Source of the DNA: Styela clava
Taxonomy: Eukaryota; Chordata; Ascidiacea; Stolidobranchia; Styelidae
NCBI RefSeq assembly: GCF_964204865.1
Contig: NC_135263.1
Location: 4,466,501-4,530,500 of the forward strand
DNA length: 64,000 nucleotides
Reading direction: 5' to 3'
Shown: positions 1 through 10,968 of the stretch, piece by piece
How the letters are laid out: every line of letters begins with the position of its first letter
Numbering within the stretch: position 1 is the first letter of the stretch
Notes under the pieces: generated by a model
What the model saw: only the letters and a program-made list of their open reading frames with translations
Databases searched by the model: none
Told to the model about the DNA's origin: nothing
Translations under genes and position numbers: made by a program

Positions 1-377
1 TTGCTCATTGGCCAATGTTAGGAAGTAAACAAGGAAGTCTATGTCCGGGTAAACATCCAAACGGCGGTTTTGACGATTAAAATTTTTTATTCATAATTCA
101 CGCTCGAGGAGTAAATTACATTTTTTTTACGTAACAGAATCTATCGTGAGACACGTTTGGACTAAATTTTATTATATCCTAAAAATTCTATTGAACAGCT
201 ACTCGTTTAACGAGCCCACAATTTAATTATAATTAGACAAATGGAAACACGAAGAAAAGTTGATGCTGAGGGCAGGGGTTCAATAGCGCAGTCAATATTC
301 GAATATATTGCAAGGCAATAAGAAAATAAAATTCATATTCTATTCGAGACATTCATCACTGCTTAATTTTTGTAAGA

Positions 378-560
378 ATGTATCTTCTTAAAGGAAATCT
401 TTATCAAAATTTCACAAATCATGCGAAGATATTCACTTCGATGTTTGGAAGTACATATTTGTGCGAACAATTTTTTTCAAAAATGAACATTACAAAGAAC
501 AAGCAAAGAACTGGGATTAGTGATGCCCATTTAGAAAATGTTCCAATTTTGGCGCCGTAA
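378..560 (+). pseudogene. hAT transposase C-terminal remnant (Buster/ZBED-like)
   Basis: This 60-residue open frame contains the block FGSTYLCEQFFSKMN followed by TKNKQRT and DAHLEN. In known hAT transposases and their domesticated ZBED/GTF2IRD2-type relatives this corresponds to the C-terminal dimerisation region (STYxCEQxFSxM, KxxxRxxLxDxHLEN). No zinc-finger BED region, no catalytic core and no long frame is present around it, so it is a dead fragment and not a gene. It lies among other hAT pieces at the left edge of the window. Confident as a hAT remnant; the subfamily is inferred. Confidence 0.75.
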
Positions 561-754
561 AGCTATTCAGCGTGAAGCAGCAACAAAACAGTGTCACATT
601 AAATGTCATTGTAATATTTTTTAATAAGACGACTGAGTTGAGTTCACGAATTGTCGCAGTTTTCGCGCGCTGTTCCGTTTTTAAATTTCAAAAAATATAT
701 GCGACCCGCAAAAGACTGGCAACCCTGAATTTTGTCCCGCGAGCCGTAGCCGAT

Positions 755-860
755 AGTCGATCACGACTTCTTCCACATCCGAGTCCATGAATCCAAAAAC
801 AAATGGCTGATTAATTATGGACTGGTGATCGGACTGGAGGCCGTGGTAGGATGAGGAATC
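755..860 (-). repeat. partial copy of dispersed 'GTCCATG' repeat family
   Basis: A short degenerate match to the family seen in fuller form at 17560-17845, 22295-22520 and 23112-23335. It shares the 'gagtccatg', 'ggctgattaat' and 'ggactggt' blocks in the same order. Strand is given relative to the 17560 copy. Non-coding. Confidence 0.5.
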
Positions 861-995
861 GGATGAATGAGATGTACAAAAATCATTATATTAAGTTTGG
901 GAAAATTAACTTTGTTTTAATTATTTTAATGTGAAATAGGATGAATTTAGGAAGTGAAATACTATAAGGCAAGAGTACACGGCGGTTTTTGAGAA

Positions 996-1140
996 GGTAG
1001 AACCCTGGATTCTTTCATTTCCGACCTATTATATGGTGGAAAAGGGGTTTTCAGCCGTGCTACTATTGCTATCAAAACAACGAAATCGCCTTTCCACCAG
1101 TAAACGGGGTAATTTAAGATACAATAAAAAAACTCGCTGA
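996..1140 (+). pseudogene. second hAT transposase C-terminal remnant
   Basis: Read on the plus strand the frame gives EPWILSFPTYYMVEKGFSAV, then LLLLSKQRNRLS and KRGNLR, ending at a TGA at 1138-1140. The pattern PW..SFP...VEKGFSAV..LL.K.RNRL....RG.LR is the end of the hAT-dimerisation region in another subgroup of hAT-derived proteins (SCAND3/ZBED-like), so this is a different element from the fragment at 378-560. A hAT 3' terminal repeat lies downstream at about 1298-1314. The 5' part of the element is not recognisable. Inactive remnant. Confidence 0.7.
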
Positions 1141-1297
1141 AGAACACCAAGCTCATCTATTTCATTAAAAAACACTATAAACTATGATTTGTCTTCTTAT
1201 TTGGTCTGTAATATATTCGTTTCTGACTTTATATTTTTTGTATTGCCGGGGGGCGATGAAGTTGTATAAACTACTATAGGGGGGCAATTGTCAAAAA

Positions 1298-1314
1298 AGT
1301 TTGGGAACCACTGG
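1298..1314 (+). repeat. hAT 3' terminal inverted repeat
   Basis: The sequence AGTTTGGGAACCACTG is the reverse complement of the 5' end of the element at 39359 (CAGTGGTTCCCAAACT). It probably terminates the transposase remnant at 996-1140. No matching 5' end or target-site duplication was found. Confidence 0.6.
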
Positions 1315-1319
1315 TTTAG

Positions 1320-1502
1320 GCCATAATTTTATTCCGATTTTCCATATTTTAGTTATATTACGAGTTCGGGGACTGTATGTGTTATCCAAGTGAATATACC
1401 CTCTGCCTATAGGATTCAGTCCCTTTACACAAATTGATGTAAAGTAGGCGAACGAAATTAGTTATCTCCATTTTGGTTCACACACCTCTGGAGCGACCTC
1501 GG
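1320..1502 (+). mobile_element. Merlin-like MITE, 5'-truncated copy
   Basis: This copy carries the internal block of the roughly 215-bp family that is complete at 10747-10968 (from 'ggccataattttatt' through 'acttgatgtaaagta'-like sequence) and ends in a degenerate 'ctctggagcg' terminus. The 5' terminus is missing and abuts the hAT 3' end at 1314. It lies in the first intron of the minus-strand collagen-like gene. Confidence 0.65.
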
Positions 1503-1527
1503 AGAAATAAAAAAAAATTGACCGCAC

Positions 1528-1773
1528 CTGGTCTCCTTTACTTCCGGCTAATCCAGCCGGGCCAGTCGGTCCTCGTTTCCCTGGAGATCCCGGATTTCTT
1601 TCTAATTCTCCTTCGTTTGGTTGACTCTGTCCGGCGCCACAATGGAGGTTGATAACATTGCACGATTCTCCACCAGTAGGAAGAGGAACCGACTTTGAAG
1701 ATTGAGCTTCAATACCGATATATTGCAACACACAGGCCAGAACTACGAAATATACTCTTATTTTTAACGCCAT
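1528..1773 (-). CDS. First coding exon of a secreted collagen-like protein (paralogue of 41713 gene)
   Basis: The exon encodes 82 residues starting MALKIRVYFVVLACVLQY. This is a signal peptide with a hydrophobic core, followed by a linker with two cysteines (GESCNVINLHCG) and collagen Gly-X-Y triplets (GSPGKRGPTGPAGLAGSKGD). It ends in phase 0 at a good donor (CAG|GTGCGG on the minus strand). The remaining exons would lie to the left, beyond the window or unrecognised in 1-1500. The first ~60 residues are nearly identical to the plus-strand exon at 41713, so the two loci are inverted paralogues about 40 kb apart. An acceptor-like 'ttttgcag' lies 15 nt before the ATG, also conserved in the paralogue. 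Expected to be secreted; by analogy with the paralogue it may continue into fibrinogen-like/CNTNAP-like exons, but those are not visible here. Confidence 0.8.
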
Positions 1774-1789
1774 GGTTTAAATAGATTCC

Positions 1790-1797
1790 CTGCAAAA
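1790..1797 (-). promoter_or_regulatory. candidate 5' UTR splice or trans-splice acceptor
   Basis: On the minus strand 'attttgcag|ggaatctatttaaacc' precedes the ATG by 15 nt. The same arrangement (tttcgcag|ggaactatttaaact) precedes the plus-strand paralogue at 41713. Conservation of the AG boundary suggests a cis 5' UTR intron or a spliced-leader acceptor. Confidence 0.45.
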
Positions 1798-2091
1798 TAC
1801 AAATAAATCTAGCACATTTATGCTGTTGTGTCACATCTCTATGTGGTATGTCCAACTTTTTTTTTATCCTAATAGGGATTTGTAAATACCGATATTTTCG
1901 TTAGACCGTTCCGGTTTTGTTTAACCCATATGCTCTAGGACGTAAACTCGCGGTCTGGACTTCACTATTGACTGACTGAATACGAATCGAACCCAAGATC
2001 TTCCAACTTACAATGCTAACTTATAGACATGCAAAAGAAAAAAAAAATTAACTTTGATTTTGATCATCGGCAAAATACATTTTAGAAGACT

Positions 2092-2225
2092 TAGAAGCTC
2101 AGTGGTTAACGTGCGTGTCCGGAAATTTCGCAGCAGGAAATTTCTCCGTAGGAAATCCACCGCAGGAAATTTCGTTGCATAGGAAAATTCGACGCATGAA
2201 AAATTGCCGCAAGGGCCTTTTGCTT
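2092..2225 (+). repeat. degenerate short tandem repeat, GCAGGAAATTTC type
   Basis: There are five or six degenerate copies of a ~15-nt motif resembling 'gcaggaaatttcgccg'. They are preceded by a pol III A-box-like stretch (agctcagtggttaacg) and followed by 'taattgtgataaaaacagt'. Related arrays occur at 14533-14690 and, in opposite orientation, at 46890-47035. This looks like the internal array of a dispersed element. Confidence 0.6.
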
Positions 2226-2423
2226 TAAAATAAGTAATTGTGATAAAAACAGTAAGGTTTATAGAATATGCTCTCAAATAACGAATCTTTTTTAAATAAA
2301 AAGAGATTTCAAAAACCTGTTTTTATCACAAATCATCTTGCGGCGATTTTAGCTATGCGCCGAATTTTCCTAGAACCGTTAAGGTGTATGTCTGATCTAT
2401 GTACGCACCCAAGGATAATTATA

Positions 2424-2910
2424 TCGTCACGCTAATAACCGAATTGCGTAAGTCCTTTTTAGCAGTTTTGAGAAAAACTTCCTAATGATATTGTTATGCC
2501 ATTGAGAGTCAATAATTTGCCATGGTTCAATTTTTCGATCGTAGCCGGATTGAAGTTAATTTGTATGACGCAGTTATGTGACATCATAATGGCGCACTGT
2601 GACTTAAGCAGAAATGTGGGTATGACTTGGGGACATACGCAATTTTGCAACTTTACTATATGCACCAGTCCTGAAAACTAAACATTCCAAAAACGAATGT
2701 AATTCTTAGTACTACAATGTCTAATCCCCAAAATAGCTAACAATTGCACAAATGTGCATGTCATAACAAATCTCCATTTTTATGGGGTTCGGAATTCTTA
2801 AAATGAAATCTGAGTAACAGACAGGTGCGCAGCATTACACAAATACCTATTTTATAAAAAACTCGAAATCGCCAAAAATGACTTACGCAATTCGGTTATT
2901 AGCGTGACGA
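2424..2910 (+). mobile_element. MITE with long terminal inverted repeats, TA target site
   Basis: The element begins TCGTCACGCTAATAACCGAA and ends with the reverse complement (ttcggttattagcgtgacga). The TIR is about 30 bp or more and is flanked by TA on both sides. It is 487 bp with no coding capacity. A longer sister is at 9877-10697 and a fragment at about 19780-19900. TA flanks are compatible with a Tc1/mariner-type mechanism, but the superfamily is not established. Confidence 0.8.
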
Positions 2911-2962
2911 TATTCAGTTCAAACCGTACGCCCAACTGTAACCTGATAGAGAGTATCTAGAT

Positions 2963-3241
2963 CAGTTGTTATCAACCTTTTCTCTCTCGTGGCCCACTTT
3001 TGTTGCACAAAAAATTCTGTGGCCCAATAACTTTTTCAAGAAAGGGAAAAACTAAAATAAAAATAAAAAATTGTTTTAGCAAAGATAGGAACTTCCACAT
3101 TAATAATTGAAATGAGAATTACCACCCAAAGCCGAAAAGCAAAAGCGACATTCATTTCAATCAAAGTTTAACTAATTTATAGGTTTTTAGCCCATTTGCG
3201 TGGCCCAGAGTGGGCGATAGCCCTCTGGCTGAGAACGGGAC
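2963..3241 (+). mobile_element. hAT-type MITE with 8-bp TSD ATCTAGAT
   Basis: The 5' end is cagttgttatcaacc and the 3' end ctgagaacgggac. The 8-bp target-site duplication ATCTAGAT occurs at 2955-2962 and 3242-3249. Internal text ('cgtggcccac', 'tgtggccca') matches the related element at 44203-44501. Non-autonomous, 279 bp. Confidence 0.85.
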
Positions 3242-3410
3242 ATCTAGATGTTATCTTTAGAGGCGACCTATGTATAGCCTTGTTCGAAGCGAAAGTCTAA
3301 ACTGGTCCAAAATACAACGGATACTATGATAACTGACTATACTGTAGGTTGAATAATCCTGGTATGCAATATCACACCGATAGCGCTTCGTACTAAATAA
3401 AAGTATTTCG

Positions 3411-3622
3411 GTACTCCCGTAGTATATGTACCAGGTTAGGGTTAGGCCATAATTTTATTTCTTTTTTCTTATTTTGGTTTTATTACGAGTTAGTTACTGT
3501 CTGTGTTAGCCAAGTGAATATACCCCCTGTCCATGGGTTTCGTTCCTTTCACACAACTTGATGTAAAGTAAACAAACAAAATTAGTTAACTTCATATTGG
3601 TAAACATACATCTGAAGCGCCG
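3411..3622 (+). mobile_element. Merlin-like MITE copy
   Basis: Begins GGTACTCCCGTAGTATATGT and ends in 'atctgaagcgcc', with the internal 'ggttagggttaggccataat' block of this family. The target-site duplication is not clear here. See 10747-10968 for the best-bounded copy. Confidence 0.75.
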
Positions 3623-4672
3623 TATATTCTATTATTGCTATCATAGACTGCGAGAGGTTGAATATTTATCGACTGCTCTAGAACGAAAAATTTTCGGTAA
3701 AATGTGATTGTCTCGACTCGCACGGGTATTTGACGTTTCCAATTGGAAACAAAAAAATTCCCTTTTTTGGACACGACACTAGATCACAGATGGCCAACGA
3801 TTACACGTCGCGATTCATTGATTACACATTCTCGACTGAACATAACTGCAAAAATAACCACGAGACTGTAATTTCTTACAAAAATGTTTTTTCTTTCTTT
3901 ATACCGACTCCCGCAACGAGACTTACTTTTTTAGAGCGTCAAAAATCTCTCAAATATATTTTTTTACGTCCGATGTTTTTTCTCGAACGAAACTTCATTT
4001 TATTTTGATTATTATTTTTTTTGTTTTCTCTCGTTTTTATGCGCAACCAAAAAGGACTCGCAGTAATAAACTTTTAGTTGAGCGATTCAGACTACAGGAT
4101 TTTAATTGTGGAAGTTGACATTCGAGACATTGTAAGTCTTTGATAAATGATGATTTGAGTCCAACTCGAGTGTAGCCAATGACCAGTGCTTCCTCAACAC
4201 TGATAGACAGTCGCCATAGGAAGCTACCAACAATCCTCTCACACAAATTCAATTATATTCAAACCCTCACGTAAAGTAATGATTGGCTGATAACAAGCAA
4301 ATGCTGAGCACACTGAGTCAATAGTCAACTGTTAAATAGTCAATTTAACTTGTTTATAAATATTGCAAATACAAATAGTCCCACAAAGAAAATCGAAAAG
4401 AGTAAATAGGAATTGGCACATTATTAACCGTAGATCTATTACTGTCATCTGTGGTATAAGTTTATTGTATGACATTCGGTAAAAATGTTATATTATTTAT
4501 CATATCGATATATTGATACAGAGATATAGCCTAGTTCTGTAGTTGCGCATAATATTATTGTCTTTTTATGAGAGTGTTTTGGTCCTTAACATTATTAGTT
4601 CACCCTGAGCCCTAGTTACCTCATTCTAACTACAGTACCAGAGTATGTTGCATCCTAGTAATTCTGTATTTG

Positions 4673-4915
4673 ATGGGCAAACTACGGCCCGCGGGCCAAA
4701 TCCGGCCCGAATTTTGATCAGTTAGGTGAAAAATAGCTCAAGTAGTTTGTTGTGATTGCAAATAAATTTAGTCTGGGCATGAGGCTTATTATTTCCACTT
4801 TTGCTTGTGACACTGTAAATATTGTTCATAATACTTTTTACGTCACACTCACATTGCCCGCCAGCCTAGATGAGCAAAATTTTGGCCCCGGGTCTAAAAA
4901 CCTTGCCCGCCCCTG
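4673..4915 (+). mobile_element. hAT MITE ('gggcaaactacggcccg' family)
   Basis: The 5' part reads gggcaaactacggcccgcgg and the 3' part ends 'ttgcccgcccctg'. These are imperfect inverted ends of the hAT group found around many genes in this window (also 13500-13720, 47570-47860, 60415-60710). The 5' tip appears truncated and no duplication is evident. Confidence 0.6.
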
Positions 4916-5254
4916 ATCTACATCCTGGTGAAAATTATATCAGAATTTAGCGTCGACAAGGGACTTGAAAGTTAACGCTGTGTTGAAAAAACAAGTTGAA
5001 CTTGGCTTGTTTATAATGAACTTTAGTTCAAGAAATTTGCTTTGGTTCAATTAAGATTCGACTTGGCTACGGAACTTGGCCGCTAGATACGGACTTTTCT
5101 GACGCATGAGGGAGATTGATTTTGTTATTCGCGTGTGTACGGAAACAATCGTACACCGAATTGCAATTTATGACCTGAAAAAACTTCCAATACTTGTATA
5201 TCTGGCGTCAAAATTTTCAAATTATTTTCTGCAAAATTTCAAAATACATCGATT

Positions 5255-5450
5255 GAACTTTTTCTCACCCAATATGGTCTTTCAATACAGGTGAATTGAC
5301 AAAATATTTGCAAATATTTGCAAAATGCGATAACTTGCCAAATATGGTTTCAATAAATTCACGAATGCGCTGAATTTATTCATGGGAACGTAGATATCTC
5401 ACGCAATATAGCCATGCAAAACACGCAAATTGGCCTAACGCTAACCACGA
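5255..5450 (+). repeat. dispersed repeat shared with 14100-14225
   Basis: Shares 'aatgcgctgaatttat', 'atgggaacg', 'cctaacgctaa' and surrounding text with 14100-14225 in the same order and orientation. Non-coding; family unknown. Confidence 0.5.
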
Positions 5451-5929
5451 TTACTTTATGGATTACGAATATTTGTGAAAACACCGTTATATCTGTAAGA
5501 CATTGGTTTCCTAATTCGAATGCGAGCGAGCTCAAAGTAAAACAATAAATTCCCATTTCAAAATGGTTCGGAAATCACCATTAACGCGATAAGAGATCTG
5601 CAGCCGCTCGCAAGTCAAGTCGGATCACGGGTCATCTTTGAAAAATGTTACTCGATTAGAAACGATGACTCGAATTAATTAATAAATCAAGAGAGCAATG
5701 CTCAAATATATGGGCACGAAAGCTAAAACCAAGTAGTACTCACAGTAGACTACCGTCACTATAGTCTTGCCAACTTCGACCACCAGATCGCGAACGCAGA
5801 AACGCCACAAGATGCTGAATTTTGTTTTCGATGACGTCTTCACACACAAAAAATGAATTCCATAGAGCCCATAGAAATATTTGAAACAAGTAAAAGTAAT
5901 ATCCTTCTGGCATAAATTACAATCTTTGG

Positions 5930-6042
5930 CGCTATTCACTTGGCTAACACAAACAGTCCTCGAACTCGTATAAGAACTAAAATAAGGAAAATCGGAACAA
6001 AAATTATGACCTAACCTGGTACACATACTACGGAGTACCCAA
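5930..6042 (-). mobile_element. Merlin-like MITE, partial reverse copy
   Basis: The reverse complement contains the family terminus 'gtactccgtagtatgtgtac' and part of the internal block with the 'ggttagg' sequence and 'gagttcgaggactgt'. The other terminus is missing. Confidence 0.6.
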
Positions 6043-6427
6043 TCTTTAACAACAGAAAATTCGAAGCAATTCGTTCAAGATGTGAAGAGAAAAGCGATTT
6101 TTTTCATGAGACCAAGAATTTTAACAACAACAACATAATAACAAAATGATCCATTGGCCCACGTCGTGTTAACTTAGGACCTTAAACCCAGATTCATGAT
6201 TCAAATCAATTACAGGTGATCTGAGTTTCGAACCGAGTCAATTTCTGAGTTACACTGTTGGTTAGCGATATTTCATTGGCTGACTCGAGTCACTGCGAGC
6301 CTCGGGACCCCGAGTCACGAGTCACCGGTCATCTTCATATCCAGCCGAATCATCCGAGTATTGTATAGTTGGTCACACCTTCTCTAGAGATTTAAGTCGG
6401 GCTGAATACACAACGTCATTGGCTTCC

Positions 6428-7060
6428 TAGATCAGCCATGACCAACCCGAATGCGATCCGGGGCCACAAATTGTTTTTCAGTTTTGTCGCGGGCCGCAAA
6501 TTTAAAAATTACAGATTGATTTGGTGAAAATATGATGAATGTGAAGAATAATGCGTGATTCAAGCAGTAGTAAGATATAGACAGCATAGAAATCTATTTT
6601 TCCAGTTATTTATGAATGTCATATCCTCGGTTTTTATTATCGACTAGAATCTTTGATATTGTTCCGGAAAGTGGTACAACTATTTTTCTTGCAGTTACAA
6701 TCAACGAGATTCGCCGACGTTCGCTGAGCACGAGATCCGCTGATATGCGTTTACGGAACTGCAACAAGGTGCGCAAATACGTCATAGCACACAAAAAACA
6801 TACACAAAGGTCACAAAAATATTAAAAATAAATAAAAGTAATAGCCTTCTAGCAAAAATACAACCGTTAACCACTGAAAAGTTTAGGGCAATTGTTCCAG
6901 TAATTACAGAAAAAATCGATTTTTCTCATATCGATTGGATCAAAAATTGCAAAAACAACATAATAACAGAACGATTCATAGGTCTACTCCGTCGCACGAC
7001 TCCTTTATGCGAGCTACATGCAGCCCGACAACCCTGCCTTAAATGTCAGTTAATCTCCTT
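6428..7060 (+). repeat. degenerate hAT-like sequence
   Basis: The stretch starts near 'atcagccatgaccaaccc' and carries 'cgggccgcaaat'-type text like other hAT ends in the window. It has no clear 3' terminus, duplication or coding frame. Confidence 0.35.
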
Positions 7061-7344
7061 ATGTCCCACTGGCGATACCGAATCCGAGACTTACGATTAG
7101 CTTGCGTCACTTCGAGTCTTTGATAAAAGTGACTCAGCTGGAATCGATGGCTCGAACTAATCAAATAAATTAGAAACTCCGACTCATGAGTCATTCGATT
7201 CTAGTCAATCTCCTTATGTCTCCCTGGCCTTTGATGACGACGAGGCTGGGTTATTTTATTAGCTGACTCGAGAATCGGGTCCAACTTGAGTCGAGAAAAT
7301 GTCTCGACCCTTCCAAACTTTGATAGACAGCGTCATATTGATTA

Positions 7345-7655
7345 GATCAGAGGCGACATTTTTGTAGATGGGCCATATAGCCAATTTCAGACATCAAGCT
7401 GGGCCACACAAAAAAAAATTTTCATAAACAATAAAAAAATTCCCACACAAAAAATTTTATTTACCTAACATTTTAGTGGGGCACTTGAAATTCCGAGTTC
7501 TCATAGTTTTTTAACATCAGCTTTGACAAAAGTAAAACATAAACTGTAAAGGATTTTATGCCTGATGGGAAAATGTTGAGGGTTGACAAGAGCCGCACTA
7601 AATGTATTGGCGGCCCGCATTGTGAACCGCGGGCTGTCCGTTGCCCACCCTGAAT
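7345..7655 (+). repeat. degenerate hAT-like MITE
   Basis: From 'gatcagaggcgac' with 'gggccatatag' at the 5' side to 'gaaccgcgggctgtccgttg' with 'cccaccctgaatcagac' at the 3' side. The ends resemble the hAT group, and the flanking 'gatcag/atcaga' is only suggestive of a duplication. Confidence 0.45.
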
Positions 7656-7753
7656 CAGACGGTTAGCCAGATAGCCGCAAGGATCGTTAATGATATTCAA
7701 GTCAATTTTTTAGTTCACCTTAGCTACTGTGTAATAGATTCATTCGTTTATGC

Positions 7754-8414
7754 CAGTGGTCGGCAAACTTTATGTACTTGCGGGCCAAATTAACACATTT
7801 CCGATAGCGCGCAGGCCGAAGTAAATTCACCTTTGAGCAATCGCTACAATATGCTTCAAATTATGTCGCATTCGCACCTTCCATTGCTGCGTTAAAAGCC
7901 CGCCATGATGAGAAGTGTATGTGGTGTGTTCATTATATTATCTAACAATACATTGTTTTCCTTTACTTAATATCAATGTAAAGCAGGGGTCGGCAAACTG
8001 CGGCGCAATCCTAGATTTCGGGCTGTTTCGTAACGAGTATATCATTGAATCCCTTAGTATTTGCAATTCCGACTGGGCATATCGAGCAAACAGGTTTGAA
8101 ATTGAGCAAGTATATTATATATTTTTTAGTCCAGGCACTTTGAAATGTTCCACCCTCGTCGCAAATTTCCCCCGTTTCCCAGACATTTAAAATTTAAAAA
8201 ATCAAAATTAACTCAAACGACCTACAACTGACGCTACTTATTACAAAAGAAGTGCCGAACAGCAGCACTTGTTACCACATAAATCCGTGTAGAGACAATA
8301 TTAAACTCAGGATCAATTTTTGTTCCATGTATTAAATATCGGGTCATTCGAGGGCCGCATGAAATTAGCTCGCGGGCCGCATTTGACCCGCGGGTCGCAG
8401 TTTGCCGACCCCTG
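7754..8414 (+). mobile_element. hAT MITE with 8-bp TSD GTTTATGC, internal second terminus
   Basis: The outer 5' end cagtggtcggcaaact at 7754 pairs with the 3' end agtttgccgacccctg at 8399-8414. GTTTATGC is duplicated at 7746-7753 and 8415-8422. A second, better-matching 5' terminus (caggggtcggcaaactgcgg) lies inside at 7987. The structure is therefore a composite: one element inside another with one inner end lost, or an internally duplicated end. No coding frame. Confidence 0.85.
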
Positions 8415-8671
8415 GTTTATGCAGTAGGCCATCTTCAAAGTAATTAGTTCACAAGTCAGAGTATTTACTTGATAAGAGCTTTGTTTAGAATGAAAATGCG
8501 AATTGCCTCATGAAGGTCAATATAGAACCGTACTTAAGGAAGTTATTCGTTTTCTATAAGTTTCAAATCAATCAATCTTCGCGTCATCGAAAGCAATTTG
8601 TGCAATTATTGCTCAATATATTTGCCGCAAGTTAGGTTGAATCGAGCATTTGAATTGTCATTTCGACAAAT

Positions 8672-8892
8672 TATGGTACTCACGTAGTGTGTGCACCAGG
8701 TTGGGGTTAGGCCATAATTTTATTTTGATTTTCCTTATTTTAGTTTTATTACAAGTTTGTGTACTGTCTGTGTTAGCCAAATGAATATAACCCCCTGCCC
8801 ATAGGTTTCAGTCCCTTTACACAACTTGATGTAAAATAGGCAAACAAAATTAATTACCTCCATATTGGTACATATACTCCTGGAGCGCTGAT
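8672..8892 (+). mobile_element. Merlin-like MITE copy
   Basis: Starts GGTACTCACGTAGTGTGTGC and ends 'actcctggagcgct', with an internal 'ggttggggttaggcc' block. Flanks caaattat and gattttat agree at only 5 of 8 positions, so any duplication has decayed. Confidence 0.75.
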
Positions 8893-9876
8893 TTTATTGT
8901 ACTTTATAACCATATTTATCGTGGTATTTTCCATGTCAAAAAAGCCCTTGTAGTTACACAAATTCAGGTTTTTGGGTATTCTCAAACTAAAGTACCAGAA
9001 ATTAAAATGCTCACAGAAAAAAAGGATTATTTAACGAAAAAATTTCTCAACTTCTATTATCTTGTTTACCTTTTGGAAAATTTCAAAAGCTCATCTCCTC
9101 AACTTAATCTATCTCTATGCTACAAGTGAATTATGACAAAATGGCACGAGGCTAGATAGTATCTTACCAACGAGAGGGTAAAACATTTATTTCGATACAG
9201 TGGCTTTGCACCCAAACATCGTAGCAATCTGATATCCGGTCAATGGTCAAATTTCACTTCTTGCTTACAAAGTTAACAGGTCAAATTCACCATCACAGGG
9301 TAAATTAAAAAAGCGTCTCCGCATTTTTTTTTTACAAAATCAATCATTATATATATATAACACACGGGTATATACTATCACAATGTTCACGAGCTTAATG
9401 ACCGAACCTTTGAAAGTGTGTCCTATAAATGGAAAAAAATGGATGAGATACAATTAAATCGATATTATATTGTATATTATATGTATAACTTTAAAAAAGA
9501 TACTCCGTATTATGTGTTTTATTCTATTTATCACGTTTCTGTTAGACTTTCCCAAGAGTGCCACCGCTCGATAACCGGTATTGGTTTTCGGCGTCTCCTT
9601 TCACCGTGGAATGCGATTTATTTTTTATTTCCTTTAATTTATGTATGTATAGTTCGTACTTTCAGTATAGTGAAGAAATAGATCACTGATCCCTTATTTT
9701 TCAACGTTCTTTCCACGTTATTGACTCATAATTTAATAAGCCTTGTTACAAAGATCCAAAGTACGAATCCGCTGAGCTTTGTTTGAAGCGAAAACTCAAA
9801 TAGTAGATTTTTACGAATCAGTGAAATCTTGCGTATAAGTTTTGCTCTGGAAAAATGTGTGAAATGTAACATCATA

Positions 9877-10697
9877 TCGTCACGCTAATAACCGAATTGC
9901 GTATGTCATTTTTAGCAGTTTTGAGAAAAACGTAAAAAACTTCCGATGATATTGCTATGCCATTGAGAATCAATAATTTGCCATAGTTCAATTTTTCGAT
10001 CGTAGACGGATTCAAGTTAATTTGTATGACGCAGTCAAGTGACGTCATAATGGCGCACTGTGACTTAGGCGGAAATGTGTCTATGACTAAGGGACATACG
10101 CAATTTTGCAACTTGACTATATGTACCAGTCCTGAAAACAAAAGAATCCAAAAATGAATGTAATTCTTAGTATATACGATGTCTAATCCCCAAAATAGCT
10201 AATCTGTTTCGATTACATTATTTTTTATGTTTAAAAATATATATTTCAAAAAAACACGCTCTGCACATCCACCGAAATAAGACTAAAGTTAAATATAAAG
10301 AATAAAACAGCAATGTACCCTTATATAAAAGCCAACCAAGGTGAATTGGATTCAGACAGTGAATATCACAAGTGCACGCCTTCCTATTCTGTAGTTTAAA
10401 CTGAAATTTATAAGCGCTAAGCTAGAATCTGAGATGCAAAAACTCGAAAATCCTTCGCCGAGGTTATTTTGCCTTTGTGACGTCATAATAGTCCTGCGTT
10501 AACAATGATAATTCATTATGACGAAACAATTGAACAAATTTGCTTATCATACAAAATCTCTATTTTTATGGGTTCCAGAATTCTTAAAATAAAATCTGAG
10601 TTAACAGACAGGTGCGCAGCATTACATAAATACCTATTTTATGAAAAACTCAAAACCGCCAAAAATGACTTACGCAATTCGGTTATTAGCGTGACGA
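9877..10697 (+). mobile_element. MITE with long TIRs, larger copy of the 2424 element
   Basis: Both ends are TCGTCACGCTAATAACCGAA and its complement, flanked by TA. At 821 bp it is 334 bp longer than the copy at 2424-2910. The shared left ~300 bp and right ~200 bp bracket unique sequence near 10195-10540. The unique part has no convincing coding frame. It could be an ancestral middle lost from the shorter copy, or a later insertion. Confidence 0.8.
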
Positions 10698-10746
10698 TAT
10701 GCATAAGTTACTGCTTATCTGAAGCCCTATCCCGCGCAAAAGCATG

Positions 10747-10968
10747 GGTACTCCCGTAGTGTGTGTACAACTGTACCAGGTTAGGGTTAGGCCGTAATTT
10801 TATTCCAATTTTTCCTATTTTAGTTCTATTACAAGTTTGGGGACTGTCTGTGTTAGCGAAGTAAATATACCACCTGCCCATAGGTTTCATGCTCTTTACA
10901 CACCTTGATGTACAGTAGACGAACAAAATGAATTACCTCTATATTGATACACATACTTCTGGAGTGCC
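10747..10968 (+). mobile_element. Merlin-like MITE, best-bounded copy, TSD AAAGCATG
   Basis: This 222-bp element starts GGTACTCCCGTAGTGTGTGT and ends 'acacatacttctggagtgcc', giving imperfect inverted ends of ~25 bp. AAAGCATG is duplicated exactly at 10739-10746 and 10969-10976. Termini beginning with GG plus an 8-bp duplication are features known for the Merlin superfamily, and hAT termini usually begin with CA. At least eight full or near-full copies occur in this window. Just inside the 5' end is a 'ggttagggttagg' stretch, which matches two vertebrate-type telomere units. Superfamily assignment is inference because no transposase is present. Confidence 0.8.

Noticed and set aside
8700-8715. 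TTAGGG units as an interstitial telomere
   Set aside because: They are part of the repeated MITE sequence and occur once per copy; not a telomeric array.
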